Of a stretch of DNA of 64,000 nucleotides, positions 51,480-61,036 are shown one piece after another. Position 1 is the first letter of the stretch. Every line of letters starts with the position of its first letter. This DNA comes from JACKAQ01 sp965227145. GTDB taxonomy: Bacteria > Calditrichota > Calditrichia > RBG-13-44-9 > J075. A model generated the notes under the pieces. That model did no database searches. It was not told where the DNA came from and worked only from the letters and a program-made list of their open reading frames with translations. The position numbers and the translations under genes were made by a program. The stretch is from the NCBI GenBank assembly GCA_965227145.1, contig OZ245730.1, positions 4,340,001 through 4,404,000 of the forward strand, written 5' to 3'.

Positions 51480-52478
51480 ATGAGCAATACATTTTTTTCA
51501 AAATTATCGGTACGGATCGCAGCGGGGCTCGGCACGATTTACCTGCTGTGGGGATCAACGTATCTTGGCATAAAATACGCTATTGCGACGATTCCGCCAT
51601 ATTTTATGTCGTCGTCGCGGTTTATTGTTGCCGGATTGATTTTGTATGCGTGGGCAGTGTTGAAAGGCGCGGAACGCCCGAACTTGCGACACTGGCGCAG
51701 CGCAGCTATCGTCGGCGGATTTTTGCTGCTGGGCGGCAATGCCAGCGTGGCGTGGGCGGAACAGCATGTGCCGTCGAGCATTGCTTCTCTAATTATCGCA
51801 ACCATGCCGCTGTGGATGGTGATGATGGATTGGCTCTGGCAAAAACAGGAGCGACCGAGCGGACGGGTTTTCGCGGGTATCGCACTCGGGTTTGTGGGCA
51901 TCGCGTTGCTGGTGCGTCCGCAAAACAGCGGCGAGCTGATGGCGTTTGAGCCTGTCGGTATTTTTGCGCTGATGCTGGCAGCAATTCTCTGGTCAACCGG
52001 ATCGCTGTATTCGCGGAACGCGTATTTGCCGAAATCGAAATTGCAGGGCATCGGCATGCAAATGATCGCCGGTGGCGGGATGGTTTTTCTCGCCGGACTG
52101 GCGCGCGGCGAATGGGCAGAATTTTCGTTCGCGAATATCTCACAAAGTTCTTTTTTGGCGTGGCTGTATCTGCTTATCTTCGGTTCGATGATCGGTTTTA
52201 GCTGCTATATTTGGCTGCTGAAAGTTGCGCCGGCAGATCGCGTTTCAACCTATGCATACGTCAATCCGGTAGTTGCGGTGTTCCTCGGCTGGCTGTTTTT
52301 GGATGAACCCGTAACGACCCAAACAGCCATCGCCAGCGCGATAATTATTCTTTCAGTAGTGTTGATCATCAACCGGAAACGCTCGTCTGCACCGCAAGTT
52401 GAGGCGGTAAAACCGGCGGTCGTGCCCGTAAAAATCAGCAGCAGAAAACCGGTTCAACTGGAAGAACTTGAACCGTAA
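51480..52478 (+). CDS. EamA-family (drug/metabolite) transporter
   Basis: 332 residues with ten hydrophobic helices in two EamA repeats. First repeat: LLWGSTYLGIKYAIATIPPYFMSSSRF and WAEQHVPSSIASLIIATMPLW. Second repeat: LYLLIFGSMIGFSCYIWLLK and STYAYVNPVVAVFLGWLFL, with the typical YAYVNPVVAV motif. This is the YedA-like group, which exports amino acids or other metabolites. GAGG precedes the ATG. With the MocR and PPOX genes it suggests a small operon for handling an amine or vitamin-B6-related compound, which is inference. Confidence 0.88.
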   Translation: MSNTFFSKLSVRIAAGLGTIYLLWGSTYLGIKYAIATIPPYFMSSSRFIVAGLILYAWAVLKGAERPNLRHWRSAAIVGGFLLLGGNASVAWAEQHVPSSIASLIIATMPLWMVMMDWLWQKQERPSGRVFAGIALGFVGIALLVRPQNSGELMAFEPVGIFALMLAAILWSTGSLYSRNAYLPKSKLQGIGMQMIAGGGMVFLAGLARGEWAEFSFANISQSSFLAWLYLLIFGSMIGFSCYIWLLKVAPADRVSTYAYVNPVVAVFLGWLFLDEPVTTQTAIASAIIILSVVLIINRKRSSAPQVEAVKPAVVPVKISSRKPVQLEELEP

Positions 52479-52499
52479 CCGCTTTATGAAAGCGTCACA

Positions 52500-53705
52500 A
52501 TGGATGATCAACAGCGTCGTTTGCAGGCCAATATTCCCAAAATTTTGCTGCTAAACTTTTTTTACATGTTTCTGGTGATCATCCCCGTGATCGTGCCGTA
52601 TTGGCAAATGCACGGGCTTTCGATGAGCGACATTTACCTCCTGCAATCCATTTTCGCAATTTCGGTTGTGATTCTCGAAGTGCCTTCCGGCTACATTTCT
52701 GATTTGCTCGGACGAAAAAATACGATCGTTGCCGCCGGAATTTTCAGCGGCACGGCGTATTCCATTTTTATGATGAGCGAAAGTTTCGCCGGATTTTGCA
52801 CGTTTGAAATCACGATGTCAATTGCCGTGAGCCTCATTTCCGGCACGGATGTCGCGCTGATTTACGATTCCATCGAGCTGCTGGAAAACCGCAAATTCAA
52901 TCAAAACAGAATTTTGGGCAAAAAAGTTTTTTACAGCCAGATCGGTGAAACCATTGCCGCGCTGATCGGCGGGGCGGCAGCGGCGGTGTCGCTGTATTTG
53001 CCGGCGCAGATCAACGCGGTTACGGCGTGGATGCCGTTTGTCATCGGGCTGACGCTGTACGAACCACCGCGCCAATTGATGGATCGCCAAAAACATGCGG
53101 AAAATATTCGCTACATTTATCGTTCACTGTTTCAACATTCACGACTGCTCACGTTCATCATTTTGAATCTGGTGATTTACGGCGTTGCCACGCTGCTGGC
53201 GGTTTGGGCGTATCAGGGCTATTGGCAATCGATGGATATTCCGCTCAGCTGGTTTGGCTATTTGTGGGCGGGATTCAACCTGACGGTGGCGCTTTCCGGG
53301 CGCGCGGCCCATATTATTGAGGAAAAATTGGGCAGCATTACCGCAATTTTGCTGATCGCGCTGTTGCCAGTCGCAGGCTATTTGGGTATGGCAATGTTAC
53401 CCGGATTGATCGGCGTTGCCGCCGGGGTGTTGTTCCAGTTTTCGCGCGGATTGAATCAGGTGGTGCTCCGCGATGCGCTGAATTCCCGCGTAAAAGCGGA
53501 CATGCGGGCGACAGCAAATTCCGTTGCCAGTTTGGGCGTGCGGCTGGCGTTTGCGGGCATCGGACCGTTTTTGGGTTGGGGAATTGATGCATTCGGATAC
53601 GGCAGCGCTTTTGAAGGAATGGGCTGGCTGTATGTGGCGTTGTTTTTCATCATCTGTTTGCCGCTGCTTTCGCAGCGTAAGTTTTTCAAACCTGCGGGAA
53701 GTTGA
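52500..53705 (+). CDS. Major facilitator superfamily (MFS) transporter
   Basis: 401 residues, about twelve helices. The loop 2-3 motif is YISDLLGRKNTIVAAG (MFS motif A-like), with LEVPSGYISDLLGRKN at the end of helix 2. No substrate is evident. It lies 21 bp after the EamA gene and probably shares its transcript, although its ribosome binding site is weak (GAAAG). Confidence 0.88.
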   Translation: MDDQQRRLQANIPKILLLNFFYMFLVIIPVIVPYWQMHGLSMSDIYLLQSIFAISVVILEVPSGYISDLLGRKNTIVAAGIFSGTAYSIFMMSESFAGFCTFEITMSIAVSLISGTDVALIYDSIELLENRKFNQNRILGKKVFYSQIGETIAALIGGAAAAVSLYLPAQINAVTAWMPFVIGLTLYEPPRQLMDRQKHAENIRYIYRSLFQHSRLLTFIILNLVIYGVATLLAVWAYQGYWQSMDIPLSWFGYLWAGFNLTVALSGRAAHIIEEKLGSITAILLIALLPVAGYLGMAMLPGLIGVAAGVLFQFSRGLNQVVLRDALNSRVKADMRATANSVASLGVRLAFAGIGPFLGWGIDAFGYGSAFEGMGWLYVALFFIICLPLLSQRKFFKPAGS

Positions 53706-53737
53706 TTGGGGGGATGGGTAGATGGGTGAATGAGGAA

Positions 53738-53781
<44 letters not shown>

Positions 53782-53837
53782 GAATTTACACTATTCGATT
53801 TCATTGTAAAAAACAACCCACGATAACACTCTCCAAC

Positions 53838-54218
53838 TCACCTGAATGCCAGCCATTTTTCCGTGATGGTTCGATTGGCAAATTCCCGAACCTGCGGCAG
53901 CGGATTTTCTCCTTTTTCCACAATTTTTAGGCAATCACAAATGACATCGCGAAGTTGTAAAACGGCGGTTTCGTCGATCGCTAATCGATACGCAATAATT
54001 GTGTTGCAGTGCCGCAACGCTTTTCCCCACAAATTTCTGCAGCCGGTCAAATTCCCGTTTTCAAAATGATGCGCACCGACGCTCAGCTGGATCATCGCCT
54101 GCCAAAAGCTGCGTTCGTGTCCGCACATGGTTTTCCACGGGATTTCCCAATGTTCGTGCGCATCAAAAAATTGTCCGGTTTTCAGGCATTGCCAGCCGCT
54201 TTGCAGATAATTTTTCAT
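53838..54218 (-). CDS. DUF309 domain-containing protein
   Basis: 126 residues, all helical. GQFFDAHEHWEIPWKTMCGHERSFWQAMIQLSVGAHHFENGN matches the DUF309 signature (F-x-AHE-x-WE, then a second helix with IQL...HH...GN). The two His/Glu sites may bind metal. The biochemical role of the family is unknown. It stands alone between convergent and divergent neighbours; ribosome binding site weak. Confidence 0.85.
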   Translation of the reverse strand: MKNYLQSGWQCLKTGQFFDAHEHWEIPWKTMCGHERSFWQAMIQLSVGAHHFENGNLTGCRNLWGKALRHCNTIIAYRLAIDETAVLQLRDVICDCLKIVEKGENPLPQVREFANRTITEKWLAFR

Positions 54219-54308
54219 GTTCCAACGTTTTTTTTAGCAATTTCCGCTCTATCACCGAAATCATCAAGTCCTTTCTTAATTGTTCGATAATGACAATGTT
54301 CTGCAAAA

Positions 54309-54337
54309 TTGCACGACGAATAAAGGCTCATTATAAG
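54309..54337 (+). promoter_or_regulatory. Promoter of the signalling cluster
   Basis: TTGCAC (54309-54314), 17-base spacer, TATAAG (54332-54337), 32 bp before the GTG start at 54370. Good match to a sigma-70-type promoter. Confidence 0.6.
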
Positions 54338-54369
54338 GGAATTTAACAGCATACAGCGGAGGTTTTTTG

Positions 54370-56112
54370 GTGGAAACGCAACATCCCGAACAGGAAAAAT
54401 CGATAGAAATAATTCGTCTTTTGCTGGTTGACGATGACGATACGCCGGTTCGCCAGTTGCAGGAAAAGCTTGCAGAACTGCAGCACATCCGCTTCGAAAT
54501 TAATCACGAAAGCTGCCTGGCGGATGCGCTTGAGCGGTTGCAGGAATCCGTTTTTGATCTGATAATGGTGGATCTCTCGTTGCCGGATGCCTATGGCACG
54601 GATGTCATTTATCCGCTGCGAACCAACGCGCCGGAAATTCCCATCATCGTGCTTACGGGATTGGATAACGAAGAAATTGCCATGAAAGCGGTTCGCGAAG
54701 GCGTGCAGGATTATCTCGTAAAAGGGAGCATCGAAAGCACCACGCTGGCGCGGGCGATCCGTTACGCCATCGAGCGGCAGCGGATGTTGCACCAATTGGA
54801 AAAAGCCCGGCAACTGGAACAATATCTGGCATATCACGATGCGCTGACCGGTTTGCCGAATCGCAAATTGCTGCTGGACCGGCTGCACCAATCGCTCAGC
54901 CGTGCCCGTCGCGGGCAACATCTGGTGGGATTGCTAAGCCTCGATCTCGACGGATTCAAAAAAACGAACGATACGCTAGGACACGCCGCCGGCGATAATT
55001 TGCTGAAAACCGCCGCTGTCCGGCTGCGCGAATCTGTGCGCGAAAGCGATACTGTCGCACGCATCAGCGGCGATGAATTTATGCTGATCATCGACAATCT
55101 CACCCGGGAACAGGATGCGCTGGTCGTTTGCGAAAAAATTTTGAAAACGCTGTCCCAACCGTATGAAATCAGCAAACACCGGTTTTACATGACGGCCAGC
55201 ATGGGTGTCAGCCTGTATCCGTTTGACGGCAGCGATGTGGAATCGCTCGTCAAAAATGCGGATATCGCGATGTATCGCGCCAAAAGCGATCGCAACAACA
55301 GTTACCAATTATACAATTTGTCGATGGAAGCACAGGCGCAGGAAAAAATGCGGCTGGAAAACGAGCTGCGCCGACTGCTCGCGGAAGATGCACAAACGGA
55401 ACTCAGCCTGCATTACCAGCCGGTGTTGAATTTTGAGCAAAATTCGATCACGTCGCTGGAGGCGTTGGTGCGCTGGCAGCATCCGGAAATGGGCTTCATT
55501 TCGCCGGTTCGCTTTATTCCGATTGCCGAGGAAACCGGGTTGATCGATCCGCTCGGCGAGTGGATTATCAACAAAGCGTGTCATCAAAACAAAGTGTTGC
55601 AGGACAACGGCTACACACCGGTTCGGGTGGCGATCAACCTATCGACCAAACAATTCCGGCAGCGCGATATTCGCGAAATTATCCACGATGCATTGGATTC
55701 ATCCGGGCTGAATCCGGAATTTCTGGCACTGGAAATTACCGAATCCAGCGCGATGCAGGATGTGGAATACACCATCCAAATTCTCAAACATTTCAAAAAT
55801 CTGGGTGTCCAGATTTCGGTGGATGATTTCGGAACAGGCTATTCTTCGTTGAGTTATCTGAAAAAATTGCCGGCGGATATCCTCAAAATCGACCGCAGCT
55901 TTATCGACGGCGTTCCCGAAGATCGCAACGACACCTCTATTACTGCCGCAATTATTAACCTGGCGCACAATCTGGATCTCGCTGTTATCGCCGAAGGCGT
56001 GGAAAACCAGCAGCAATTCGCCTATCTCCAATCCATGCATTGCGATGAGATGCAGGGATACCATTTCAGTAAACCGCTATCTTTTGAAGAGTTGTGTAAA
56101 ATTTTACCTTAA
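54370..56112 (+). CDS. Response regulator with GGDEF and EAL domains (c-di-GMP turnover)
   Basis: 580 residues starting at GTG (GGAGG seven bases upstream; an in-frame TTG at 54367 sits too near). Residues about 15-135 are a receiver with phospho-acceptor Asp68 (FDLIMVDLSLPD). About 155-315 is a GGDEF domain with active-site ARISGDEFMLI, where Ser replaces the first Gly, a change tolerated in working cyclases. About 330-575 is an EAL domain with EALVRW, EITESSAMQD, VDDFGTGYSSLSYLKKLPADILKIDRSFI and AEGVEN, so all metal-binding motifs appear intact. It may make and/or break c-di-GMP on phosphorylation. First gene of the signalling cluster. Confidence 0.93.
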   Translation: METQHPEQEKSIEIIRLLLVDDDDTPVRQLQEKLAELQHIRFEINHESCLADALERLQESVFDLIMVDLSLPDAYGTDVIYPLRTNAPEIPIIVLTGLDNEEIAMKAVREGVQDYLVKGSIESTTLARAIRYAIERQRMLHQLEKARQLEQYLAYHDALTGLPNRKLLLDRLHQSLSRARRGQHLVGLLSLDLDGFKKTNDTLGHAAGDNLLKTAAVRLRESVRESDTVARISGDEFMLIIDNLTREQDALVVCEKILKTLSQPYEISKHRFYMTASMGVSLYPFDGSDVESLVKNADIAMYRAKSDRNNSYQLYNLSMEAQAQEKMRLENELRRLLAEDAQTELSLHYQPVLNFEQNSITSLEALVRWQHPEMGFISPVRFIPIAEETGLIDPLGEWIINKACHQNKVLQDNGYTPVRVAINLSTKQFRQRDIREIIHDALDSSGLNPEFLALEITESSAMQDVEYTIQILKHFKNLGVQISVDDFGTGYSSLSYLKKLPADILKIDRSFIDGVPEDRNDTSITAAIINLAHNLDLAVIAEGVENQQQFAYLQSMHCDEMQGYHFSKPLSFEELCKILP

Positions 56113-56187
56113 ATTTTTTCAATTATTTGTGGCAGGATTTGCAATTCAATTCACTGCATAAATTATTAATTGCTGAGGGATTAGCTT

Positions 56188-58269
56188 TTGATACTTTCTG
56201 ATTTCTGGAAATATATTTTTCGCATGTTGTGCGTTTTGGGCACGCTTGCGGGAATGATAATTACCGGCTACACTGTTCTTCAACAACCGGATTTGCTTCC
56301 GGCGGTTAACAACAGCAGCATTTTTTTATACATCGATATTTTATTAATTCTGAACGGTGCCGGTTTGTTGCTGTGGGGCGAACACCGGCAGCCGGTAGCT
56401 AACCGGATAGCCATCGCCACACTAACCGGAACAGTTGCGGTTGGATTGTTTGCACTGCTGACCCAAAGCTGGCCGCAAAAGCACAGCGAATTTTTGACGT
56501 TTGCGATTGTGTTAAGCGGCATTGGAACAGCCAATATTGCAATGCTGCTTTCCAAACGGCTGGTAAATTCCGTGAATTTGTTGGGGAATACCAGCGTGTG
56601 GATTTGCGGTATCACCAGTTGCAGCCTGCTCATTATTTCCAGCGAAATTACCCTGCCCGATCTTGGGTCTGTTTGGGAAATTTACGCCCGGCATTTGATA
56701 TTGCTGTTAACCGGCAACGCGCTGATGGTTTACACCCGGGAATACGGTCGCCAGCGCCCCGGTTTTATTCCGCGCTGGAAACCAAACGTCGCGGGAATGA
56801 CGGCAGCAGTAACCGGTTTGTTTATCTGGCTGATGCTAATTCACGTGTCGCGTCCGGTGCTTTCGGGCATTTTTTTAGTGATCACCGGATTGTTTACCGT
56901 GACCCTCACAATTATGGCCAGATACGTTCAAACCGCGCGATACCGTGCGATGCGACTGGTCGCCGCTCAAAAAGAAGAAGCGCGGATGCTCCGGGAATTG
57001 CGCCATTCTCGGGATAAACTGCTGGAACGCAAACGCCAGTTGGAGCAAAACAACAGAGAGCTGGCACTGGAAATCAAACGGCGCAGAAACGCCGAAAAAA
57101 AATTGCAGGAAAGTGAAAGCCGGTTACAGGCGCTGTTTAACACAGCAGCGGATGGCATCATTACCATCGATGAATACGGCAAAATTGAAACGATCAATCA
57201 GGCTGCAATAAAAATGTTCAACTTCCCGGTTGCGGAAATGATTCAGGAAAGCGTCTCAAAGTTGTTACCCGTTTTGAACAATTCCGATAACCAGACGGAT
57301 TTCAATAATTTTATCCGCGAAACGCTTAACCAGCACAATCGCCGCCGGGAGTTGCACGGCAGGCGCAAAAACGGCGACCTGTTCCCGCTGTCGATGGCGC
57401 TCAGCGAGGTTCAATTGAATGACCGATTGCTTTACACCGCTATCATTCACGATATTACCGCCCGGAAAAGATCGGAACAACGGCTGCGATCATATACGGC
57501 GCAGCTGGCACGCACCAACCAGGAATTAAAAGATTTTGCCAATGTCGCATCGCACGATCTTCAGGAACCGTTGCGAAAAATTCGCGCATTCAGCGATCGC
57601 ATCGAGCAGCAGGTTGCCGGTGACGAGCAATCCCGCGACTATCTGAACCGCATCCAAAATGCGGCAGAACGCATGCAACAGCTGATCAATGACTGGCTGA
57701 CGTTTTCCCGGATTACCACTAACGCACAGCCATTCAGCACGGTGGATCTCAATAAGGTGACGATGGAGGTTCTCGGCGATTTCGAAAAACATATTTCTCC
57801 GGCGCAAACAGAGCTGCAATTTTCCGGCATCCACAACATCGAGGCAGATTCACAGCAAATTCAGCAATTGTTGCACAACATTATTCAAAATTCAATTAAG
57901 TTCAAAAATAACAATACCTTAAAACTCAACATTAGTGGCAGATGGTTGCCGGACGGTCAGTACGAACACAATGGACAATCCCAAACCAGTGGTCTTGTCG
58001 AACTTTCTATTCGCGATAACGGCATTGGATTTGATGAAAAATATATCGGGAAAATTTTCATGCTTTTCCAGCGATTGAACAGCCGCTCACGATATCCGGG
58101 TACGGGTGTGGGGCTGGCAATTTGCCAAAAAATTGTGGAACGCCACGGCGGATATATTCGCGCCAGAAGCGAGCCGGGAAAAGGCACGGAAATTATTGTT
58201 ACGCTTCCGGTAAAACAGACTGACCGGGATAATCAAAATGAGTTACCATCTGAATCAAACAGTAGGTGA
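56188..58269 (+). CDS. Membrane sensor histidine kinase with PAS domain
   Basis: 693 residues starting at TTG, with GAGGGA seven bases upstream; no better start is near. Residues about 10-255 contain seven or eight hydrophobic helices of no known sensor class. A coiled coil (about 255-310), a PAS domain (about 310-430: LFNTAADGIITIDEYGKIETINQAAIKMF) and a DHp domain with His456 (ASHDLQEPLRKI) follow. The HATPase domain has N box LLHNIIQNSIKF, G1 IRDNGIGF and G2 GTGVGLAICQKIVERHGG. The HDLQEPLRK type of DHp is shared with phytochrome-like kinases. The stop overlaps the next start by 4 bp. Confidence 0.92.
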   Translation: MILSDFWKYIFRMLCVLGTLAGMIITGYTVLQQPDLLPAVNNSSIFLYIDILLILNGAGLLLWGEHRQPVANRIAIATLTGTVAVGLFALLTQSWPQKHSEFLTFAIVLSGIGTANIAMLLSKRLVNSVNLLGNTSVWICGITSCSLLIISSEITLPDLGSVWEIYARHLILLLTGNALMVYTREYGRQRPGFIPRWKPNVAGMTAAVTGLFIWLMLIHVSRPVLSGIFLVITGLFTVTLTIMARYVQTARYRAMRLVAAQKEEARMLRELRHSRDKLLERKRQLEQNNRELALEIKRRRNAEKKLQESESRLQALFNTAADGIITIDEYGKIETINQAAIKMFNFPVAEMIQESVSKLLPVLNNSDNQTDFNNFIRETLNQHNRRRELHGRRKNGDLFPLSMALSEVQLNDRLLYTAIIHDITARKRSEQRLRSYTAQLARTNQELKDFANVASHDLQEPLRKIRAFSDRIEQQVAGDEQSRDYLNRIQNAAERMQQLINDWLTFSRITTNAQPFSTVDLNKVTMEVLGDFEKHISPAQTELQFSGIHNIEADSQQIQQLLHNIIQNSIKFKNNNTLKLNISGRWLPDGQYEHNGQSQTSGLVELSIRDNGIGFDEKYIGKIFMLFQRLNSRSRYPGTGVGLAICQKIVERHGGYIRARSEPGKGTEIIVTLPVKQTDRDNQNELPSESNSR

Positions 58270-60194
58270 GTGTTTTGGAAAAGCAGATTCAACAACTGGA
58301 TATTGGCGAGGCGGCATTGCTCAACGCGCTGTCGTTTGGGGCGTTTGTTTTGGATAAACACCGGGTTGTGCATTTCTGGAATCAGCGGATTGCGGAATGG
58401 ACAAACATATCGACAATTGAAATACAGGGTTGCCAGATTTCAGAATTCTTTCCCGCATTTACAGATGACTGGTGCGGAAAACAGCTGACACCGGTATTTG
58501 AGGACGGATCATCCGTTGTAGTGCTTTCATCCTGCATGGCTCCGCGACCGGAAAAACCGGGATTTTATTCGCAATCTGCATTTGGCGAAAAGGAAATTTC
58601 TGTTACACCGGTTGCCATTCAGCCAACCGGCGAAAACGCCGCGCTATTTATCATTCAGGAAATGAGCGCTTTTTCCGCACGATTGCACAGCTACCGGATC
58701 AATCAAAAAAACAATGCGGGAAACACCGCGTTTCTCGACAAAAATGACGAAAAAGAATTTCAGCGGCTCAACCAGAAATTGGGATTGCATTTTATCAAAC
58801 GCACGGCGGCATTGGTTGCATCGGACGAGCGCTATCGATCGCTGTTTGAAAATGTGCCATCTGCGCTGTTTGAGGTGCATTACGGCAAGCTGCGAAAACA
58901 TTTAGCGGGAATTTTTGAATCGAACCAGCCGTTGGCACCGGAAGCTTTTTTGGAAAAAAATCCGCAGGCGATAACAGAATGGCTGCAACTGCTGCACATC
59001 GAAAACGCCAACAAAGTTGCCCTGCAAATGTATGGCGCAGAATTCCCCAGCGAACTGACACCGGAAAACACGCTGTTCAACAGCGAAGATTCGCGGAAAA
59101 TGTTGATCAACCAATTACAAGCTCTTTGGAAAAGCCAATCGCCATTTGTTGCTGAATTTGATACCACATTGCCGGACGGCAACGCTATTTACGTCAGTTT
59201 CCGGGCTGCAATAGCGCCGGGCAGCGAAAAATCGTGGCAAAAAATATTGATCAGCGTGGTCGATATTACCGCCCGGAAAGTAGCAGAACGCGAATTGGAA
59301 CATGCCCGCGAAGTGCTGGAACGCCGGGTAACGGAACGCACCGCAGAACTCGCAGAAACCAACTGGGCGCTGAAAATTGAAGTGTCTGAACGGCAAACCA
59401 TCGAATTCACCCTGCGGAATACGCTGGATGAACTGAAGCGCTCCAATCGCGAGCTGGACGAATTTGCCTCCATCGCATCGCACGATTTGAAGGAGCCGCT
59501 GCGAAAAGTGCAAACCTTTGGCGACCGGCTGCGGCATTATTGCGAATCGAAATTGGATGAACGTGCGCTGGATTATCTCACCCGAATGGAAAACGCTGCC
59601 AAACGAATGGAAACGTTTATCGACAGCCTGCTGACGCTCTCGCGGGTGACAACCAAAGCGCGCCCGTTTGTACCGGTGGATCTGGAAGATGTGTGCAATG
59701 AAGTGCTGCGCGATCTGGAAATCCGCATTGAACAAACCTGTGGCGAAGTGCAAATAGCGCCTTTGCCGACAATCGACGCAGACGCACTGCAGATGCATCA
59801 GTTGTTCCAAAACCTCATCGGGAATGCGCTCAAATTTCACAAACCGGATACACCGCCAATTGTCGAAATTTTTACCGAAACACCATCCGGCAAGGATGAC
59901 GGACAATGCATTTTGATTGTGCAGGACAATGGCATTGGCATTCCCCAAAGCCATCGGGAACAGGTGTTTAAGCCGTTCCAGCGATTGCACAGCCGGAGCG
60001 CATACGAGGGAACCGGGATGGGGCTGGCTATCTGTCAAAAAATTGTCAATCGCCACAATGGCAACATCAACATTTCCGAAAGCGCCGCCAAAGGCAGCCG
60101 TTTTGAGATTGTTTTACCGGTTCGGCAAATCGTTCCCCAAAAAGAGCCGGACAAAAAAACAGTTTTGCTAACCGAAACAAAAATAAACACATAA
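58266..60194 (+). CDS. Soluble PAS-domain histidine kinase
   Basis: 642 residues from GTG at 58266, overlapping the stop of the membrane kinase as GTGA; a TTG at 58275 is an alternative start. No membrane helix is seen. PAS-like regions lie at about 15-150 (LLNALSFGAFVLDKHRVVHFWNQRIAEW) and about 180-340, then a coiled coil (REVLERRVTERTAELAET). The DHp domain has His406 (IASHDLKEPLRKV). The HATPase domain is complete (FQNLIGNALKFHKPD, VQDNGIGIP, GTGMGLAICQKIVNRHNG). It is a close relative of the preceding kinase in the catalytic half but differs in its sensor part. The overlap suggests coupled translation and joint function. Confidence 0.9.
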   Translation: MSVLEKQIQQLDIGEAALLNALSFGAFVLDKHRVVHFWNQRIAEWTNISTIEIQGCQISEFFPAFTDDWCGKQLTPVFEDGSSVVVLSSCMAPRPEKPGFYSQSAFGEKEISVTPVAIQPTGENAALFIIQEMSAFSARLHSYRINQKNNAGNTAFLDKNDEKEFQRLNQKLGLHFIKRTAALVASDERYRSLFENVPSALFEVHYGKLRKHLAGIFESNQPLAPEAFLEKNPQAITEWLQLLHIENANKVALQMYGAEFPSELTPENTLFNSEDSRKMLINQLQALWKSQSPFVAEFDTTLPDGNAIYVSFRAAIAPGSEKSWQKILISVVDITARKVAERELEHAREVLERRVTERTAELAETNWALKIEVSERQTIEFTLRNTLDELKRSNRELDEFASIASHDLKEPLRKVQTFGDRLRHYCESKLDERALDYLTRMENAAKRMETFIDSLLTLSRVTTKARPFVPVDLEDVCNEVLRDLEIRIEQTCGEVQIAPLPTIDADALQMHQLFQNLIGNALKFHKPDTPPIVEIFTETPSGKDDGQCILIVQDNGIGIPQSHREQVFKPFQRLHSRSAYEGTGMGLAICQKIVNRHNGNINISESAAKGSRFEIVLPVRQIVPQKEPDKKTVLLTETKINT

Positions 60195-60324
60195 CGGTGC
60201 ATCACGCATTGATTTGCAATCGTAAACCCAGCGAATCTGTCACTTAAGATTGCCGGGTTTTCGTCGATAACCAAGACAACAGAAACGCAGATTTATGGCC
60301 GAATTGAAAGTTACGGAGACTCCG

Positions 60325-61035
60325 ATGATAGAAGAAACACTGCGGGTTTTATTGGTTGATGACGACGAGGACGACTATATCATCACCAGAGATTTATTGA
60401 ACGAGATTGAAGGACGCCGATACCGTCTGGATTGGATCGAAACGGCGGAAGAAGCGGCATCGCAAATGAAAGCGAATACGTACGATGTTTATCTGGTAGA
60501 TTACCGCCTGCCGGACAGCACCGGACTGGATTTGATGTGCAAAGCCAAAAAAGCAGGTTGCGATTCGCCGATTATTTTCCTCACCGGACAGGGCGATTCG
60601 GCAATCGACCTGAAAGCCATGGAATCCGGTGCGGCAGATTATCTCATCAAAAGCAAAATTGATGCTCAAAGCCTGGAGCGATCGCTGCGATACGCAGTCC
60701 AACGCCAAAAAATGAACCAGGCCATCAGCCATGCCGAAAAGCTGAAAACAGCTCAGGAGTTAGCCGGCACGGTTTGCCACGAATTTTCCCAGCCGCTGCA
60801 AATTTTGTCGCTATCGCTAACCTTGCTGAAAAGCCAGCCGGAGGAGCAAATGCACATCCAGAATTGCCAAAACATGGTAAACCGGATTGGCGAGTTGGTT
60901 CACAAACTGCGCAACATAACCGATCTCAAAAGCCAACCCTATCTGGATCATCATATCATTGACCTAAATGCATCCTCGCAGCCACACAAGGTAATGGAAA
61001 ATTCCCTCAACAAAATGTTGGGTAATGAGGAATAG
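60325..61035 (+). CDS. Receiver domain fused to a DHp-like helix domain without ATPase
   Basis: 236 residues from the ATG at 60325 (GGAG six bases upstream); a longer frame starts at 60295 without such a site. Receiver at about 5-125: LLVDDDEDDYI, phospho-acceptor Asp59 in VYLVDYRLPD, FLTGQG and the conserved Lys in YLIKSK. Residues about 135-210 form a helix pair with a DHp/H-box-like sequence, AGTVCHEFSQPLQIL, with a possible phospho-His at 152. No HATPase domain follows; the last 25 residues are polar. It could take and pass on phosphate with another kinase, in the manner of HPt or Spo0B-like proteins. Its activity is unproven. Confidence 0.8.
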   Translation: MIEETLRVLLVDDDEDDYIITRDLLNEIEGRRYRLDWIETAEEAASQMKANTYDVYLVDYRLPDSTGLDLMCKAKKAGCDSPIIFLTGQGDSAIDLKAMESGAADYLIKSKIDAQSLERSLRYAVQRQKMNQAISHAEKLKTAQELAGTVCHEFSQPLQILSLSLTLLKSQPEEQMHIQNCQNMVNRIGELVHKLRNITDLKSQPYLDHHIIDLNASSQPHKVMENSLNKMLGNEE

Positions 61036-61036
61036 A

